64,000 bases of DNA from Lampropedia puyangensis (GTDB lineage Bacteria > Pseudomonadota > Gammaproteobacteria > Burkholderiales > Burkholderiaceae_C), in assembly GCF_004833285.1 (NCBI RefSeq), contig NZ_STFG01000001.1, forward strand, positions 62,001 to 126,000. Direction: 5' to 3'. Positions 26,074 through 34,893 of this stretch are shown piece after piece. The number at the start of each line of letters is the position of its first letter. Position 1 is the stretch's first letter. The translations under genes and the position numbers were made by a program. The notes under the pieces are model-generated. The model was not told the DNA's origin and ran no database searches. It was given only the letters and a program-made list of their open reading frames with translations.

Positions 26074-26885
26074 TAGCTTGAGCGTTCTGCGGCGGTGTTC
26101 GTTCCCGAGAATTTGGCCGCAATTTGGTCGAGATGTTCGCGCAGAACCACCAAGTCAGCGGCCACTGCAACGAATTGAGCTCCCAATGTAATGCACTCTT
26201 GCGCGCGTTCGTGGTTGACCATCAAAATGCCAGGGGCCTTGCCTTTGGCACGGATGCGCACGATGGCATCGTTGATGGCTTTATCCACTTCAGGGTGGCG
26301 AGGGTTGCCTGCGTAACCCAAGCTGGCGGAGAGGTCGGCGGGGCCAATGAAGATGCCATCGACGCCATCGACATCGGCAATTTCATCGAGATTGGCAAGC
26401 GCTTGAGCCGTTTCGATTTGTACCAGCACACACAACTGCTCATGTGCAGTTTGGATGTAGTTGGAGATACGGCCAAAGTTGCTGGCGCGAACCGAGCCAC
26501 CCATGCCACGCATGCCTTGTGTGGGATACCGAACAGCGGCCACCGCAGCGTGTGCTTCTGTGGCATTTTGAACAAAAGGCAACAGCAAGCTTTGTGCGCC
26601 AATATCCAGATAGCGTTTGATCAGCACCGGGTCATTCCAGGCGGGACGGACTACGGCAGCGCTGGGCGGGCGGTTAGCCATCGGAATGGCGCCTGCAACG
26701 GCTTGCAACTGAGCCATCATTTGCGTCACATCGGTGGGAGTGTGCTCGGTATCCAGCAACAACCAGTCAAACCCGCAGCCTGCAATCAGTTCAGAAATGT
26801 ACGGTGATGGCAGCGTGGACCACAAGCCAATTTGTGTCTTGCCCGCTAGCAGGGATTGCTTAAAGTGGTTGATTGGAAGTGTCAT
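26070..26885 (-). CDS. hpaI: HpaI/HpcH family aldolase (4-hydroxy-2-oxoheptanedioate aldolase type)
   Basis: A 271-residue class II aldolase. ATG at codon MTLPINHFKQSL is used, overlapping nothing essential; a start four codons earlier is possible. Motifs match HpaI closely: GLWSTLPSPYISELIAGCGF, WLLLDTEHTPTDV, RPAWNDPVLIKRYLDIG, VRYPTQGMRGMGG, and the metal ligands in VQIETAQAL (Glu) and GPADLSASLG (Asp). It splits 4-hydroxy-2-oxoheptanedioate to pyruvate and succinic semialdehyde; relatives also act on other 4-hydroxy-2-oxoacids. The stop codon lies in the end of interspersed repeat copy 3. It follows hpaH directly. Confidence 0.88.
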   Translation of the reverse strand: MTLPINHFKQSLLAGKTQIGLWSTLPSPYISELIAGCGFDWLLLDTEHTPTDVTQMMAQLQAVAGAIPMANRPPSAAVVRPAWNDPVLIKRYLDIGAQSLLLPFVQNATEAHAAVAAVRYPTQGMRGMGGSVRASNFGRISNYIQTAHEQLCVLVQIETAQALANLDEIADVDGVDGIFIGPADLSASLGYAGNPRHPEVDKAINDAIVRIRAKGKAPGILMVNHERAQECITLGAQFVAVAADLVVLREHLDQIAAKFSGTNTAAERSSY

Positions 26886-26893
26886 GGGGCATT

Positions 26894-27724
26894 TCACGAA
26901 AAGTAGCAGGACACCGTACCGAAGTCGCCGTAATCGGCCACGATGGTGTCACCAGCTTTGACATCAATAGGGCGGATGAAGGAGCCTGCCAGTACGATCT
27001 CTCCAGCTTGGAGCGTAATGCCATGCTGGTGTAAGCGATTGGCTAGCCACGCAATGCCATTGGCTGGATGGTTCAGAACACCTGCTGCCAAGCCGGTTTC
27101 TTCAACGTCGCCATTCTTGCTCACGATGGCACCGATGCGGCGCATATCAATTTGCAATTGTGCTGGTGTGAAAGGCCGACCACCCAATACCAGCGCGGCA
27201 TTGGCGGCATTGTCTGAAATGGTGTCGAGCACGGTGCGGGGGCGTCCGGTCTCGCTGTCAACGCGTTCGCAGCGGGCATCCAGAATTTCCAGTGCCGGGG
27301 TGATATAGGCCGTGGCATCAAGTACGTCAAAAATCGTGCAGTCTGGCCCTGCCAACGGTTTGGCCAGTACAAAGGCCAATTCTGCTTCCACCCGCAATTG
27401 CAGAAAATCAGCAGTTGCAATGCTGCCACCATCACGGTAGAACATGCTGTCCAACAAAACGCCAAAGTCAGGCTCGCCGATCTGGACTGCGCGCTGCATG
27501 GCTTTGGACGTCAAACCAATTTTGTGACCTTTGATGCGATGGCCATTTTGCGTCTTCAGTGCCATCCATGCTGCTTGAATCGCATAGGCATCGCCCAACG
27601 TCATGCCTGGGTAGGTTTTTGAAATCTGACGTGCAGGTCGCTTGGTTTTTTCGGCTTGTTCGAGGCTATGTGCAGCATCGGTGCATTGCTGCGCGCTCAG
27701 TGTGGTGGTGTGCACGCTGCTCAT
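26894..27724 (-). CDS. hpaH: 2-oxohept-3-enedioate hydratase (HpaH type)
   Basis: A 276-residue hydratase of the 2-keto-4-pentenoate hydratase/FAH superfamily. KTYPGMTLGDAYAIQAAWM, IKGHKIGLTSKAMQRAVQIG, the metal-binding RVEAELAFVLAKPL and DTISDNAANAALVLGGRPF follow the HpaH pattern of homoprotocatechuate degradation, and the C-terminus GDTIVADYGDFGTVSCYF also agrees. It adds water to 2-oxohept-3-enedioate, giving the HpaI substrate. Its start overlaps the stop of the FAH-family gene by four bases (ATGA-type coupling), and hpaI follows nine bases later. No ring-cleaving dioxygenase is in the window. Confidence 0.88.
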   Translation of the reverse strand: MSSVHTTTLSAQQCTDAAHSLEQAEKTKRPARQISKTYPGMTLGDAYAIQAAWMALKTQNGHRIKGHKIGLTSKAMQRAVQIGEPDFGVLLDSMFYRDGGSIATADFLQLRVEAELAFVLAKPLAGPDCTIFDVLDATAYITPALEILDARCERVDSETGRPRTVLDTISDNAANAALVLGGRPFTPAQLQIDMRRIGAIVSKNGDVEETGLAAGVLNHPANGIAWLANRLHQHGITLQAGEIVLAGSFIRPIDVKAGDTIVADYGDFGTVSCYFS

Positions 27725-28602
27725 GATTCTTGCTCCACGCGATTGCTCAAAACCCCAACACCGGTCACCTCAACTTCAACCACATCGCCCGGCTGGAGAA
27801 ATTTGGGTGGATCGAACCGAATGCCAGCCCCAATTGGGGTGCCTGTCACGATGATATCGCCCGGCTCCAGCTCGGTGAATGTGGAGAGGTAATGGATCAA
27901 GTATGCGAAATCGAACATCAAATTAGTGGTGCTGTCGTCTTGGCGCAGTTCACCATTGACGCGGGTTTGAACGCGCAAATCGTCCAAGCCTTTGGTGTAT
28001 TCGTCCACTGTGGTCATCCAGGGGCCGATGGAGCCAGAGGCCGCCCAGTTCTTGCCCTGGGTAACGTTGAATTTGGCATGGTGTACCCAATCGCGGATAG
28101 TGCCTTCGTTCACGCAGGTAATGGCCGCCACATGTGATAGTGCATGGGCTTGTGGGATACGTCGACCACCTTGGCCAATGACCAGCGCAATCTCACCTTC
28201 ATAGTCCAGCTGCTGCGACTCTGGTGGTTGCAGCAACGCTTGACCATGCCCGACAAAAGAGGATGGGAAACGCACAAAAATGCTGGGGTACTTGGGCAGG
28301 TTACTGCCATCTTTGTACTCCGCGTTGCGATGGGCGTAGTTGACGCCAATACAAAAAATCTTGCGTGGCTGTGTGACTGGGATATCAAGCGTCACTTCAT
28401 TCAACTGCCGCACAACAACGGTGCCCGCAGGTTGTAACAGCGCATCTAGGGCGGCTTGGTGCGCTTTCGCGCCGGCTTCTAGCCAAGCCAGCGCAGTCGG
28501 GTACTGCGGCAGCATGGCAGAGAGGTCGGTTACGGATTGACCGTCGGCATTCAAAGCGCCCCAGGCAGGCGTGCCTTGGTATTGGAAACTGAGAATTTTC
28601 AT
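27721..28602 (-). CDS. Fumarylacetoacetate hydrolase family protein (isomerase/decarboxylase-like)
   Basis: A 293-residue protein with an N-terminal ~70-residue cap (MKILSFQYQGTPAWGALNAD) and a C-terminal FAH domain. FCIGVNYAHRNAEYKDG, the metal ligands in LDYEGEIALVIGQGGR (Glu) and the end motif PGDIIVTGTPIGAGI are diagnostic. Family members hydrolyse or tautomerise/decarboxylate 2-oxo-dienoic acids. Upstream of hpaH, it may supply 2-oxohept-3-enedioate, as HpaG does, although HpaG itself is a two-domain protein. Overlapping starts and stops on both sides place it firmly in the operon. Confidence 0.88.
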   Translation of the reverse strand: MKILSFQYQGTPAWGALNADGQSVTDLSAMLPQYPTALAWLEAGAKAHQAALDALLQPAGTVVVRQLNEVTLDIPVTQPRKIFCIGVNYAHRNAEYKDGSNLPKYPSIFVRFPSSFVGHGQALLQPPESQQLDYEGEIALVIGQGGRRIPQAHALSHVAAITCVNEGTIRDWVHHAKFNVTQGKNWAASGSIGPWMTTVDEYTKGLDDLRVQTRVNGELRQDDSTTNLMFDFAYLIHYLSTFTELEPGDIIVTGTPIGAGIRFDPPKFLQPGDVVEVEVTGVGVLSNRVEQES

Positions 28603-29498
28603 GGGGAGACCTTTTGTGTGTCGAAGCCAAAAAAGCGAGCAGGGTTATCAACCAGAATGCGGTGCAAGGTCGCATCATCAGGGGCAAAGCGACGCAGTAA
28701 ATCCAGCAAATCCCCTTCATTGGGGGGCTGTTTGATAGAAATAGGATGGGGCCAATCGCTGCCCCACACGACGCGTTCTGGTGCTTTGGCGATCAGGCTT
28801 TGTGCCAACGGGACCACGTCATCCCAAGGCTGTCCAGTTTTGGAGAGTTTTTCTGACAAGGACAGCATGACCCAGAGGTTGTCCTTCTCCAGCAATTGAT
28901 GCACGGCTTGCCATGTGGCGTCTGAGGGACCTTTGGAGGGATCAATGCGGCCCATGTGGTCCATCAAGATCGGGCCGTCAAAGCTGGAGAAGGTCTGCAT
29001 TTGCTCGGCAATACCAGTGGGTTCAGGCTGCACTTTGATGTACCAACCCAATGCTTTCACTTTGGCAAGGGCTTCGTTCATTTCGGTGGCACTGAAGCTG
29101 ATGCCCAAGCCGCCACGTGTAAAGCGCGCTCCCCGAACACCCGCATCATGCAGGCGTTGCAGGTAGGCATCGTCACGCTCTTTCAGCACCAGTGCGTTCG
29201 CGCAGCCTCGGTATGACGGTGTTGCGCCGGTGTTGAGTGCTTGCAGCGCATCAAGCACCACTTGATGGTCCGCACCATACGTGGTGGCTTGCACGATCAC
29301 GCCGCGCGAAATGCCTAGCGTTTGGTGCAACTTCTGGGCCACTTGCCAGGTTGCCGTTGGCATTTCGTAGGCTGCGCCTTGGCGCACAGGGTATTGTGCA
29401 GGTGAACCAAAGACGTGGAATTGGCTGTCGCAAGCGCCCGCTGGCAGGGCGTAGCTAGGGGCGTGAGGATTGGGGTCGAAAGGGAGGTAGTCAGGCAT
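28599..29498 (-). CDS. Amidohydrolase-family lactonase (2-pyrone-4,6-dicarboxylate hydrolase-like)
   Basis: A 299-residue TIM-barrel hydrolase of the COG3618/LigI group: ACDSQFHVFGSPAQYPVRQG near residue 22, GVIVQATTYGADHQ near 65, GPILMDHMGRIDPSKG near 180 and RVVWGSDWPHPISI near 240. Characterised LigI hydrolyses the lactone 2-pyrone-4,6-dicarboxylate without a metal; others open sugar lactones. Here the usual H-x-H at the first strand is Q-F-H, so one of the paired histidines is replaced. It overlaps the FAH-family gene by four bases. The substrate is probably a lactone formed in the pathway of this operon. Confidence 0.85.
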   Translation of the reverse strand: MPDYLPFDPNPHAPSYALPAGACDSQFHVFGSPAQYPVRQGAAYEMPTATWQVAQKLHQTLGISRGVIVQATTYGADHQVVLDALQALNTGATPSYRGCANALVLKERDDAYLQRLHDAGVRGARFTRGGLGISFSATEMNEALAKVKALGWYIKVQPEPTGIAEQMQTFSSFDGPILMDHMGRIDPSKGPSDATWQAVHQLLEKDNLWVMLSLSEKLSKTGQPWDDVVPLAQSLIAKAPERVVWGSDWPHPISIKQPPNEGDLLDLLRRFAPDDATLHRILVDNPARFFGFDTQKVSP

Positions 29499-29556
29499 GG
29501 TGCAGGAGGCAATAAATCAACAGGCAGAAAACGCGCAATGGCTGCAACTGAGGGCG

Positions 29557-29952
29557 TTATGGGATGTAGGCAGTAAAGACGCATTCGATGAGTTTGCCCA
29601 TGTCCAGCTCGGGCGCATGGATGGCGTGGCGTGCTGGGCGAGACTGTGTGTCAGGGAACATTTCCAGCCATGGCACGTTCAGCGCAGGGCGTTGGCTGCG
29701 GTCTTTCATCCATACGGTGACTTTGACGATATGCGCCACATCACCGCCCGCAGCCTGGACGATTTTTCGCATGTTTTCCAGCATGAAGCGGCACTGCGCT
29801 TCAATGGTTTCGGCCACTTGGCCTGTGGCCGGGTCTACGCCAAGAACGCTGCCACTTTCAAGCAGCGGCCCTAATTTGCAAGCTGCGGGAATGGGGTTTT
29901 TGTGGTTGAAGCCGTCGATATAAATAGATTGGCGTGCGGTCGATGTGGACAT
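29557..29952 (-). CDS. RidA family (YjgF/YER057c/UK114) protein
   Basis: A 131-residue protein starting at ATG 29950-29952 (MSTSTARQSIYIDGFNHKNP); a longer in-frame extension is proline- and arginine-rich and unconserved. GDVAHIVKVTVWMKDRS and SRPARHAIHAPELDMGKLIE are RidA-family segments, including the Arg and Glu of the ligand pocket. Archetypal RidA deaminates reactive enamine/imine intermediates, while pathway-specific members act on aminoacrylates or other enamines. Its place in this catabolic operon suggests handling of an unstable intermediate, possibly nitrogen-bearing. It lies between the Bug gene and the amidohydrolase gene. Confidence 0.88.
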   Translation of the reverse strand: MSTSTARQSIYIDGFNHKNPIPAACKLGPLLESGSVLGVDPATGQVAETIEAQCRFMLENMRKIVQAAGGDVAHIVKVTVWMKDRSQRPALNVPWLEMFPDTQSRPARHAIHAPELDMGKLIECVFTAYIP

Positions 29953-30036
29953 AGGTATTGATGGGCAAGAGCGGCGGCGACCTGGGGTGCCGCCGGGAAT
30001 GGTCAGAATCGCCATCACGAGGCATGCACTGCCGCG

Positions 30037-31008
30037 TTAATTGGCATTGATATTGGCTTCTTTGATCACGGGAATCCAGCGCTGGTCTTCCTTGTTCAAG
30101 AAGGTGTTGAAGTCTTCTGGGGTCATACCTTTGGCTTGAACGCCCAATTCTTCAAAGCGTTTTTGGATGGCCGGTTCGGCCAGGATGGACTGCATTTCGC
30201 TTGAGAGCTTGTGCACAATGTCCGTGGGGGTTTGTTTTGGGGCCATCACACCGGTGAATGTTTCTGCTGTGAAGTCGGTAAAGCCTGCTTCCACCAGGGT
30301 TGGCACGTTGGGCAGTTGCGGCAGCCGTGTGGCTGATGTCACGGCGATAGGACGTGTGCGCCCATCTTTGATGAAGGGTTGCGCCACGGACATTTGGTCA
30401 AAGTTGAAGTCCACTTGCCCGCCAATCAAATCAGTAGTCGCAGGTGCATTGCCGCGGTAATGCACCGTAATCCACTGGCTGCCAGTGCTGCGTTGCAGGT
30501 ATTCGCTAGCCAGGTGGTTTTGCGTACCAGCACCGGGTGATGCCATGGTCAAGGTGTTGCCTGGTTTCTTCGCCTCTGTCAGCAAGTCCTGTACGGTTTG
30601 GTAGGGCGTGGAGGGGTGCACTTGCAGTACCAGTGGCGCAAACGTAATGGTGCTGACTGGAGCAAAGTCGGTTTTCCAGTTGTAAGAGTCTTTTTTGAAG
30701 ATAGTCGGGGAGAACAAAATCGGGCCATTGGCGCCTACGAACAAGGTGTAGCCATCAGGATCGGCCTTTTTCACGAACTCTGCGGCGATCATTCCACCTG
30801 CGCCGGGGCGGTTGTCCACAATAAAGGGCTGTTTGAGGCGCTCTTGCAGTTTGTCCCCAATGATGCGGGCCGCAACGTCCACATTGCCACCCGGTGGGTA
30901 GGGCACTACCAGCTTGATGGGTTTATTGGGCCAGCTCTCTTGCGCTAGTGCGGGGCTGAGCAGGGCCATTGAGAAGAGTGAGGCTGCAATCAAAGACAGC
31001 TTGCGCAT
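30037..31008 (-). CDS. Bug family periplasmic binding protein, first gene of the hpaHI operon
   Basis: A 323-residue protein with signal peptide MRKLSLIAASLFSMALLSPA (cleavage near LAQE). Motifs are KLVVPYPPGGNVDVAARIIG, VDNRPGAGGMIAAEFVKKAD and GYTLFVGANGPILF. GGAGACTTCACC precedes its ATG. It leads the minus-strand catabolic operon and faces a flavin reductase/IclR pair across 157 bases. The binding protein probably captures the acid that this operon degrades; no TctAB permease is present. Confidence 0.9.
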   Translation of the reverse strand: MRKLSLIAASLFSMALLSPALAQESWPNKPIKLVVPYPPGGNVDVAARIIGDKLQERLKQPFIVDNRPGAGGMIAAEFVKKADPDGYTLFVGANGPILFSPTIFKKDSYNWKTDFAPVSTITFAPLVLQVHPSTPYQTVQDLLTEAKKPGNTLTMASPGAGTQNHLASEYLQRSTGSQWITVHYRGNAPATTDLIGGQVDFNFDQMSVAQPFIKDGRTRPIAVTSATRLPQLPNVPTLVEAGFTDFTAETFTGVMAPKQTPTDIVHKLSSEMQSILAEPAIQKRFEELGVQAKGMTPEDFNTFLNKEDQRWIPVIKEANINAN

Positions 31009-31090
31009 GGTGAAGTCTCCTTACTGTTGTAGTGTTGGTGCGCTTGGGTGTACACGCTGAAATTTAGTGTTTGTGCGATGGATGGACAAT

Positions 31091-31128
31091 CTTTAATTGA
31101 AGAAAAAGTCCATAATATGAACTTCAAT
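31091..31128. promoter_or_regulatory. Candidate IclR operator region between Bug gene and flavin reductase gene
   Basis: ATTGAAG (31096-31102) and CTTCAAT (31122-31128) are inverted around the near-palindrome TCCAT-AAT-ATGAA. The region is A+T-rich and central in the divergent spacer. It is a plausible site for the IclR protein encoded at 31785, though less clear than the operators near 4.7 kb. Confidence 0.4.
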
Positions 31129-31165
31129 CTTTCGCGGGAAATGACCCTGACGACACAATCGTCGT

Positions 31166-31801
31166 ATGCAAATCGAACCTAAAGACCTCAATCCAGAAGT
31201 AACCTACCGCTTGCTCAGCGGACTGGTTGTGCCACGTCCCATTGCATGGATCACGTCCCTGTCAGCTGATGGGGTTGTGAATTTGGCCCCTTTTTCTTGT
31301 TTCACTTTTGTCTCGAATAAGCCTCCGATGTTGGGCATCAACATTGGTCGTAAAGCCGGTCGATACAAAGACACAGGGGCCAACATCCATGCCAACGGCG
31401 AATTTGTGGTGCATATTGGTAATGCAGACCAACTCCATGCGATCCATGAGAGCAGTGCGGAATACCCTCCCCACGTCAGTGAGGTGGAGGATTTGGGCCT
31501 CACTACAGCACCATCCTCCACTATTGCGGTGCCGCGCTTAGAGCAGGCGCCGGTGGCCATGGAGTGCAAGCTGCACCAAGTGATCCCATTTGGTGAAACG
31601 GGGGCGGAGTTTTTCGTAGGTGAAATCACACGCTTTCACTTTCGTGATGGATTGGTGCGTGACAACAAGGTTGAGACCATGGAACTCGATCCCGTTTGCC
31701 GCATTGGCGGCCCCAATTACGCAACGCTTGGGCGTATCGTGACGCTGCGCCGTATGCAGCAAACCGACAAGAGTGTGATAGCCGATGGAGCTACTTCCTA
31801 A
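31166..31801 (+). CDS. Flavin reductase-like protein (FMN-binding split barrel)
   Basis: A 211-residue protein: RLLSGLVVPRPIAWITSLSA, VNLAPFSCFTFVSNKPPMLG and KDTGANIHANGEFVVHIGN form the flavin-reductase-like split barrel of the DIM6/NTAB group. Such proteins reduce FMN/FAD for a partner monooxygenase, or bind flavin with unknown roles. No two-component monooxygenase is adjacent. It overlaps the IclR gene by 17 bases and is divergent from the hpaHI operon, so it may belong to the same pathway. Confidence 0.85.
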   Translation: MQIEPKDLNPEVTYRLLSGLVVPRPIAWITSLSADGVVNLAPFSCFTFVSNKPPMLGINIGRKAGRYKDTGANIHANGEFVVHIGNADQLHAIHESSAEYPPHVSEVEDLGLTTAPSSTIAVPRLEQAPVAMECKLHQVIPFGETGAEFFVGEITRFHFRDGLVRDNKVETMELDPVCRIGGPNYATLGRIVTLRRMQQTDKSVIADGATS

Positions 31802-32582
31802 AAAACAAGAGGGTGCGCAATCGGTGCGCCGCGCGCTGGCTGTTTTGCGCGTGCTGGCCGCAGGCCAAGAGCATGGTGTGCGCTTGCTGGATGTGGCCAA
31901 GGCCACTGGATTCAACCGCGCAACGGTGCACCGCTTGCTTCAGGTCATGATGGAAGAAGGTGCCGTTGAACAAGACCCTTCTTCGCGAAAATATTTGATA
32001 GGCAGTGAAGTTTCCTTGATGGGGATGGCTCGCACGGCGCGCTTTCCCATCCGTTCAGTAGCGGTGCCGCAGATGCGCACACTCAGCGAAAAAGAGGGGG
32101 AGACCAGTTTTCTGACGATTCGCAGTGGCGATGATTCCGTGTGTATCGCCCGTGAACTTGGCAGCTTCATGGTCAAAGTGCTTTCGATTGAGGTGGGCGC
32201 GCGCCGACCTTTGGGCGTGGGGGTCAGTGGCTTGGTGTTGTTAGCTGCTTTGGATGATGAGCATGTTGACGACATCATTGAGCGCAATGCCAGCAAACTC
32301 AGCAATATGGGCATCACTGCAGATGCGTTGCGCGAGCGTGTCGTGCAGACAAGGCAAAAAGGTTATGCTTTTGCCCCGATAGGGGTGGTGCCATATACAA
32401 GGGCGCTAGCGGTGCCGGTTTACAGCCCTGCTGCAGAAGTGGTGGCCGGGTTGGCCGTGACCGCTGTGTCTAACCGCCTGCCTGAGCGTCGACTGCCGTC
32501 ATTGGTCAATGCCATGGCCATGCGCGCCCAAGCCATTGGCGAGGCTTGGGCCAGACAAGAAGGCTCGCGTCGCCACGAGTGA
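31785..32582 (+). CDS. IclR family transcriptional regulator
   Basis: A 265-residue regulator: the winged helix-turn-helix is in residues 5-75 (QSVRRALAVLRVLAAGQEHG, then ATGFNRATVHRLLQVMMEEG), and the effector domain follows (ETSFLTIRSGDDSVCIAREL, VEVGARRPLGVGVSGLVLLA). The C-terminal VAGLAVTAVSNRLPERRLP is family-typical. It is co-transcribed with the overlapping flavin reductase gene and opposite the Bug/hpaHI operon, making it the likely regulator of both. The proposed effector, a pathway intermediate, is inference. Confidence 0.9.
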   Translation: MELLPKKQEGAQSVRRALAVLRVLAAGQEHGVRLLDVAKATGFNRATVHRLLQVMMEEGAVEQDPSSRKYLIGSEVSLMGMARTARFPIRSVAVPQMRTLSEKEGETSFLTIRSGDDSVCIARELGSFMVKVLSIEVGARRPLGVGVSGLVLLAALDDEHVDDIIERNASKLSNMGITADALRERVVQTRQKGYAFAPIGVVPYTRALAVPVYSPAAEVVAGLAVTAVSNRLPERRLPSLVNAMAMRAQAIGEAWARQEGSRRHE

Positions 32583-32635
32583 CGGTGGCTGCATCGTGGT
32601 ATTGGGCACTACGTGCCAGCGAACTTCTTGGCCAG

Positions 32636-34738
32636 TCAGGAGTGGGCAGGGCGCTTGCGGTAGAACTGCATGGGCACGCCTTGTGCGATCGATTGACTGA
32701 CCGCTTGGCGTTGTTGCTGCAGTATGCCGGGTTTGATTTTTCCGACCACATGCATCTCGCAAGGTTTGCAATCGAAACGCAAGGTGAGTTTCTCCTTGCC
32801 ATTGATCAGGTGCAGTGGCTCGGCCTTGATGGTGCCTTTGACCCCAATGACTCCTTTGGCTTGCTTGGGGCAAAGGCTCATTGAAAAACGCACGCAATGC
32901 TTTGTGATCATCAGGCTGACTTCGCCCAACTCCTGATCGGCCTCATACGCTGCATCAACCACTTTGACGCCATGCTTGACGTAAAAGTCGTGGGCTTTGT
33001 GGTTCAGTACATTGGCCAAATAGGTCAAGGTTTCCTCGGGGAAGGGCACAGGAGGTTCTACGCGAGGCGCCCGCGCAGGGCGTTCGTAGCTGGCTGCGCG
33101 GTTGGCCTCCAGGTCTGCCAACGCATCACGGCGCAAATGGTTGAGCAAAGAGGCCGGTAAGAACCAAGGCTGCAGGCATTGCACCTGCACATTCAGCGCA
33201 TGGAATAGGGTCGTGCCAAAGCGGTTGAGCTGTGCGCTGATGGTGGCGATTGCTTGTGCCGGTTCGTTGGCCATCTGCTGTGCATGGTCGGCCGCTGCTG
33301 AGCCTGTGAAGCCATCTTCATCGGTGAGTAAGAGCTGCAGCTGGCCTGGTCTGGTTTCGTGCAACTGTGCCCATAAACCGATGCGCCTCTCGCTCGATTG
33401 GCGCTCCATCATGCGCACCCAGTTCATGTCTCGGTTGCGGTTGATCTCCAAATCTTTGCGCAAGTCCTTGAGTGAACTCAGCGGGTCTTTGGGCCAAACA
33501 CGCCACAAGCCAGGCTGACCGCTAGGGGCTGGCTCCGCGCGGTTAATGGCCATGCCCACCAGCTCTTTGTGCAGGTCGTAGTAGCACAGGCCATCGCCAT
33601 TGGAGAGCATTGCTTGCGGATCTTGCAGTTGAATCTCAACCCAGCTGTCGTTCACGCTTGGCGCGTTGGCTACTACGGCTTTATGGGCACTTCGGTGTTT
33701 GTGATTTGGTGGGCTTGCTGAGGCTGCCTTGGCGGCTTTACCCACAGTAGTGACCCAACCGATGGCCGTGCCAGGGTTTTTCGGCGTATCAAAGGCACCA
33801 ATGTCTTGCTTGCGGCCACCAACAAAGTAGTCCGTGAATTCGCGGTTGAAATTTTGGTTTGGGTCAGGCGTAAAGCGGAACGTGGTGGTGCCACTTGATG
33901 CACGCGCCAGGGGGGCATCGCTGTGTTCACGTTCTTGCAAAATCTCATCAAGCAACTTGCGGTAATGGGCGGTGATGTTTTTCACATAACCCATGTCTTT
34001 GTAGCGCCCTTCGATCTTGAAACTGCGCACACCAGCGTCGACCAACGCACGCATGTTGTCAGATTGGTTGTTGTCTTTCATGGACAAGACGTGCTTGTCA
34101 TACGCAATGAAACGGCCTTGGTGATCTTGCACTTGGTAGGGCAGGCGGCACGCTTGCGAGCAGTCACCTCGGTTGGCACTGCGCCCTGTATGGGCATGGC
34201 TGATAAAACATTGTCCGCTGTAAGCCACGCACAGTGCGCCGTGAACAAAAAATTCAATGGTGGTGCGACTGGTGTCTATCGCATCGCGAATCGCCGCAAT
34301 TTGTTTCAGCGTCAACTCGCGTGCAGGCACGATTTGAGAAAAGCCTACGTCTTGCAGAAAACGGGCTTTTTCTGGGGTACGGATGTCGGTTTGTGTGCTG
34401 GCGTGTAATTGAATTGGTGGCAAGTCCAACTCTAGCAATCCCATGTCTTGCACGATCAATGCATCAGCACCAGCCTCATAAATTTGCCAGGCCATGCGCC
34501 GCGCACCTTCGAGTTCATCGTCGCGCAAGATGGTGTTGAGCGTGATGAAAATGCGGGCGTTGTAGCGGTGGGCATGCTTGATCAGTCGCTCAATATCCGC
34601 CAGGTCATTGCCTGCAGTTGCCCGTGCCCCAAAGGCTGGCCCGCCAATATAGACGGCATCGGCGCCGTGGTTAATGGCTTCAATGCCAATGTCAGCTGTG
34701 CGTGCAGGCGCAAGCAGCTCCAGTTCGTGGGCAAGCAT
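32636..34738 (-). CDS. rlhA: U32-family 23S rRNA hydroxylation protein RlhA (YdcP type)
   Basis: A 700-residue protein. The U32 core (LELLAPARTADIGIEAINHG, DAVYIGGPAFGARATAGNDL) is followed by the signature IEFFVHGALCVAYSGQC and the cysteine cluster in SANRGDCSQACRLPY. The long C-terminal part with SMSLCPKQAKGVIGVKG and FDCKPCEMHVVGKIKPG separates it from the ~450-residue TrhP/YegQ proteins and matches E. coli RlhA, which makes 5-hydroxycytidine at C2501 of 23S rRNA. It carries an insertion around residues 340-365 rich in Ala, Lys and His. It is convergent with the IclR gene and not part of the catabolic operons. Confidence 0.9.
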   Translation of the reverse strand: MLAHELELLAPARTADIGIEAINHGADAVYIGGPAFGARATAGNDLADIERLIKHAHRYNARIFITLNTILRDDELEGARRMAWQIYEAGADALIVQDMGLLELDLPPIQLHASTQTDIRTPEKARFLQDVGFSQIVPARELTLKQIAAIRDAIDTSRTTIEFFVHGALCVAYSGQCFISHAHTGRSANRGDCSQACRLPYQVQDHQGRFIAYDKHVLSMKDNNQSDNMRALVDAGVRSFKIEGRYKDMGYVKNITAHYRKLLDEILQEREHSDAPLARASSGTTTFRFTPDPNQNFNREFTDYFVGGRKQDIGAFDTPKNPGTAIGWVTTVGKAAKAASASPPNHKHRSAHKAVVANAPSVNDSWVEIQLQDPQAMLSNGDGLCYYDLHKELVGMAINRAEPAPSGQPGLWRVWPKDPLSSLKDLRKDLEINRNRDMNWVRMMERQSSERRIGLWAQLHETRPGQLQLLLTDEDGFTGSAAADHAQQMANEPAQAIATISAQLNRFGTTLFHALNVQVQCLQPWFLPASLLNHLRRDALADLEANRAASYERPARAPRVEPPVPFPEETLTYLANVLNHKAHDFYVKHGVKVVDAAYEADQELGEVSLMITKHCVRFSMSLCPKQAKGVIGVKGTIKAEPLHLINGKEKLTLRFDCKPCEMHVVGKIKPGILQQQRQAVSQSIAQGVPMQFYRKRPAHS

Positions 34739-34893
34739 GGGACAACTCGTGGGGTTTTATCAATAAGCCCGGCATTATCCCGTAAAGCGTTCTCTGACGC
34801 AGCCTGTAAATGCTTCCTCTGATAACAGCGATCTTGAATACGTATTGAATGCTTGCGGCTGTCGGGGTCTTATATTCAAAAAAATTGAGTGAA

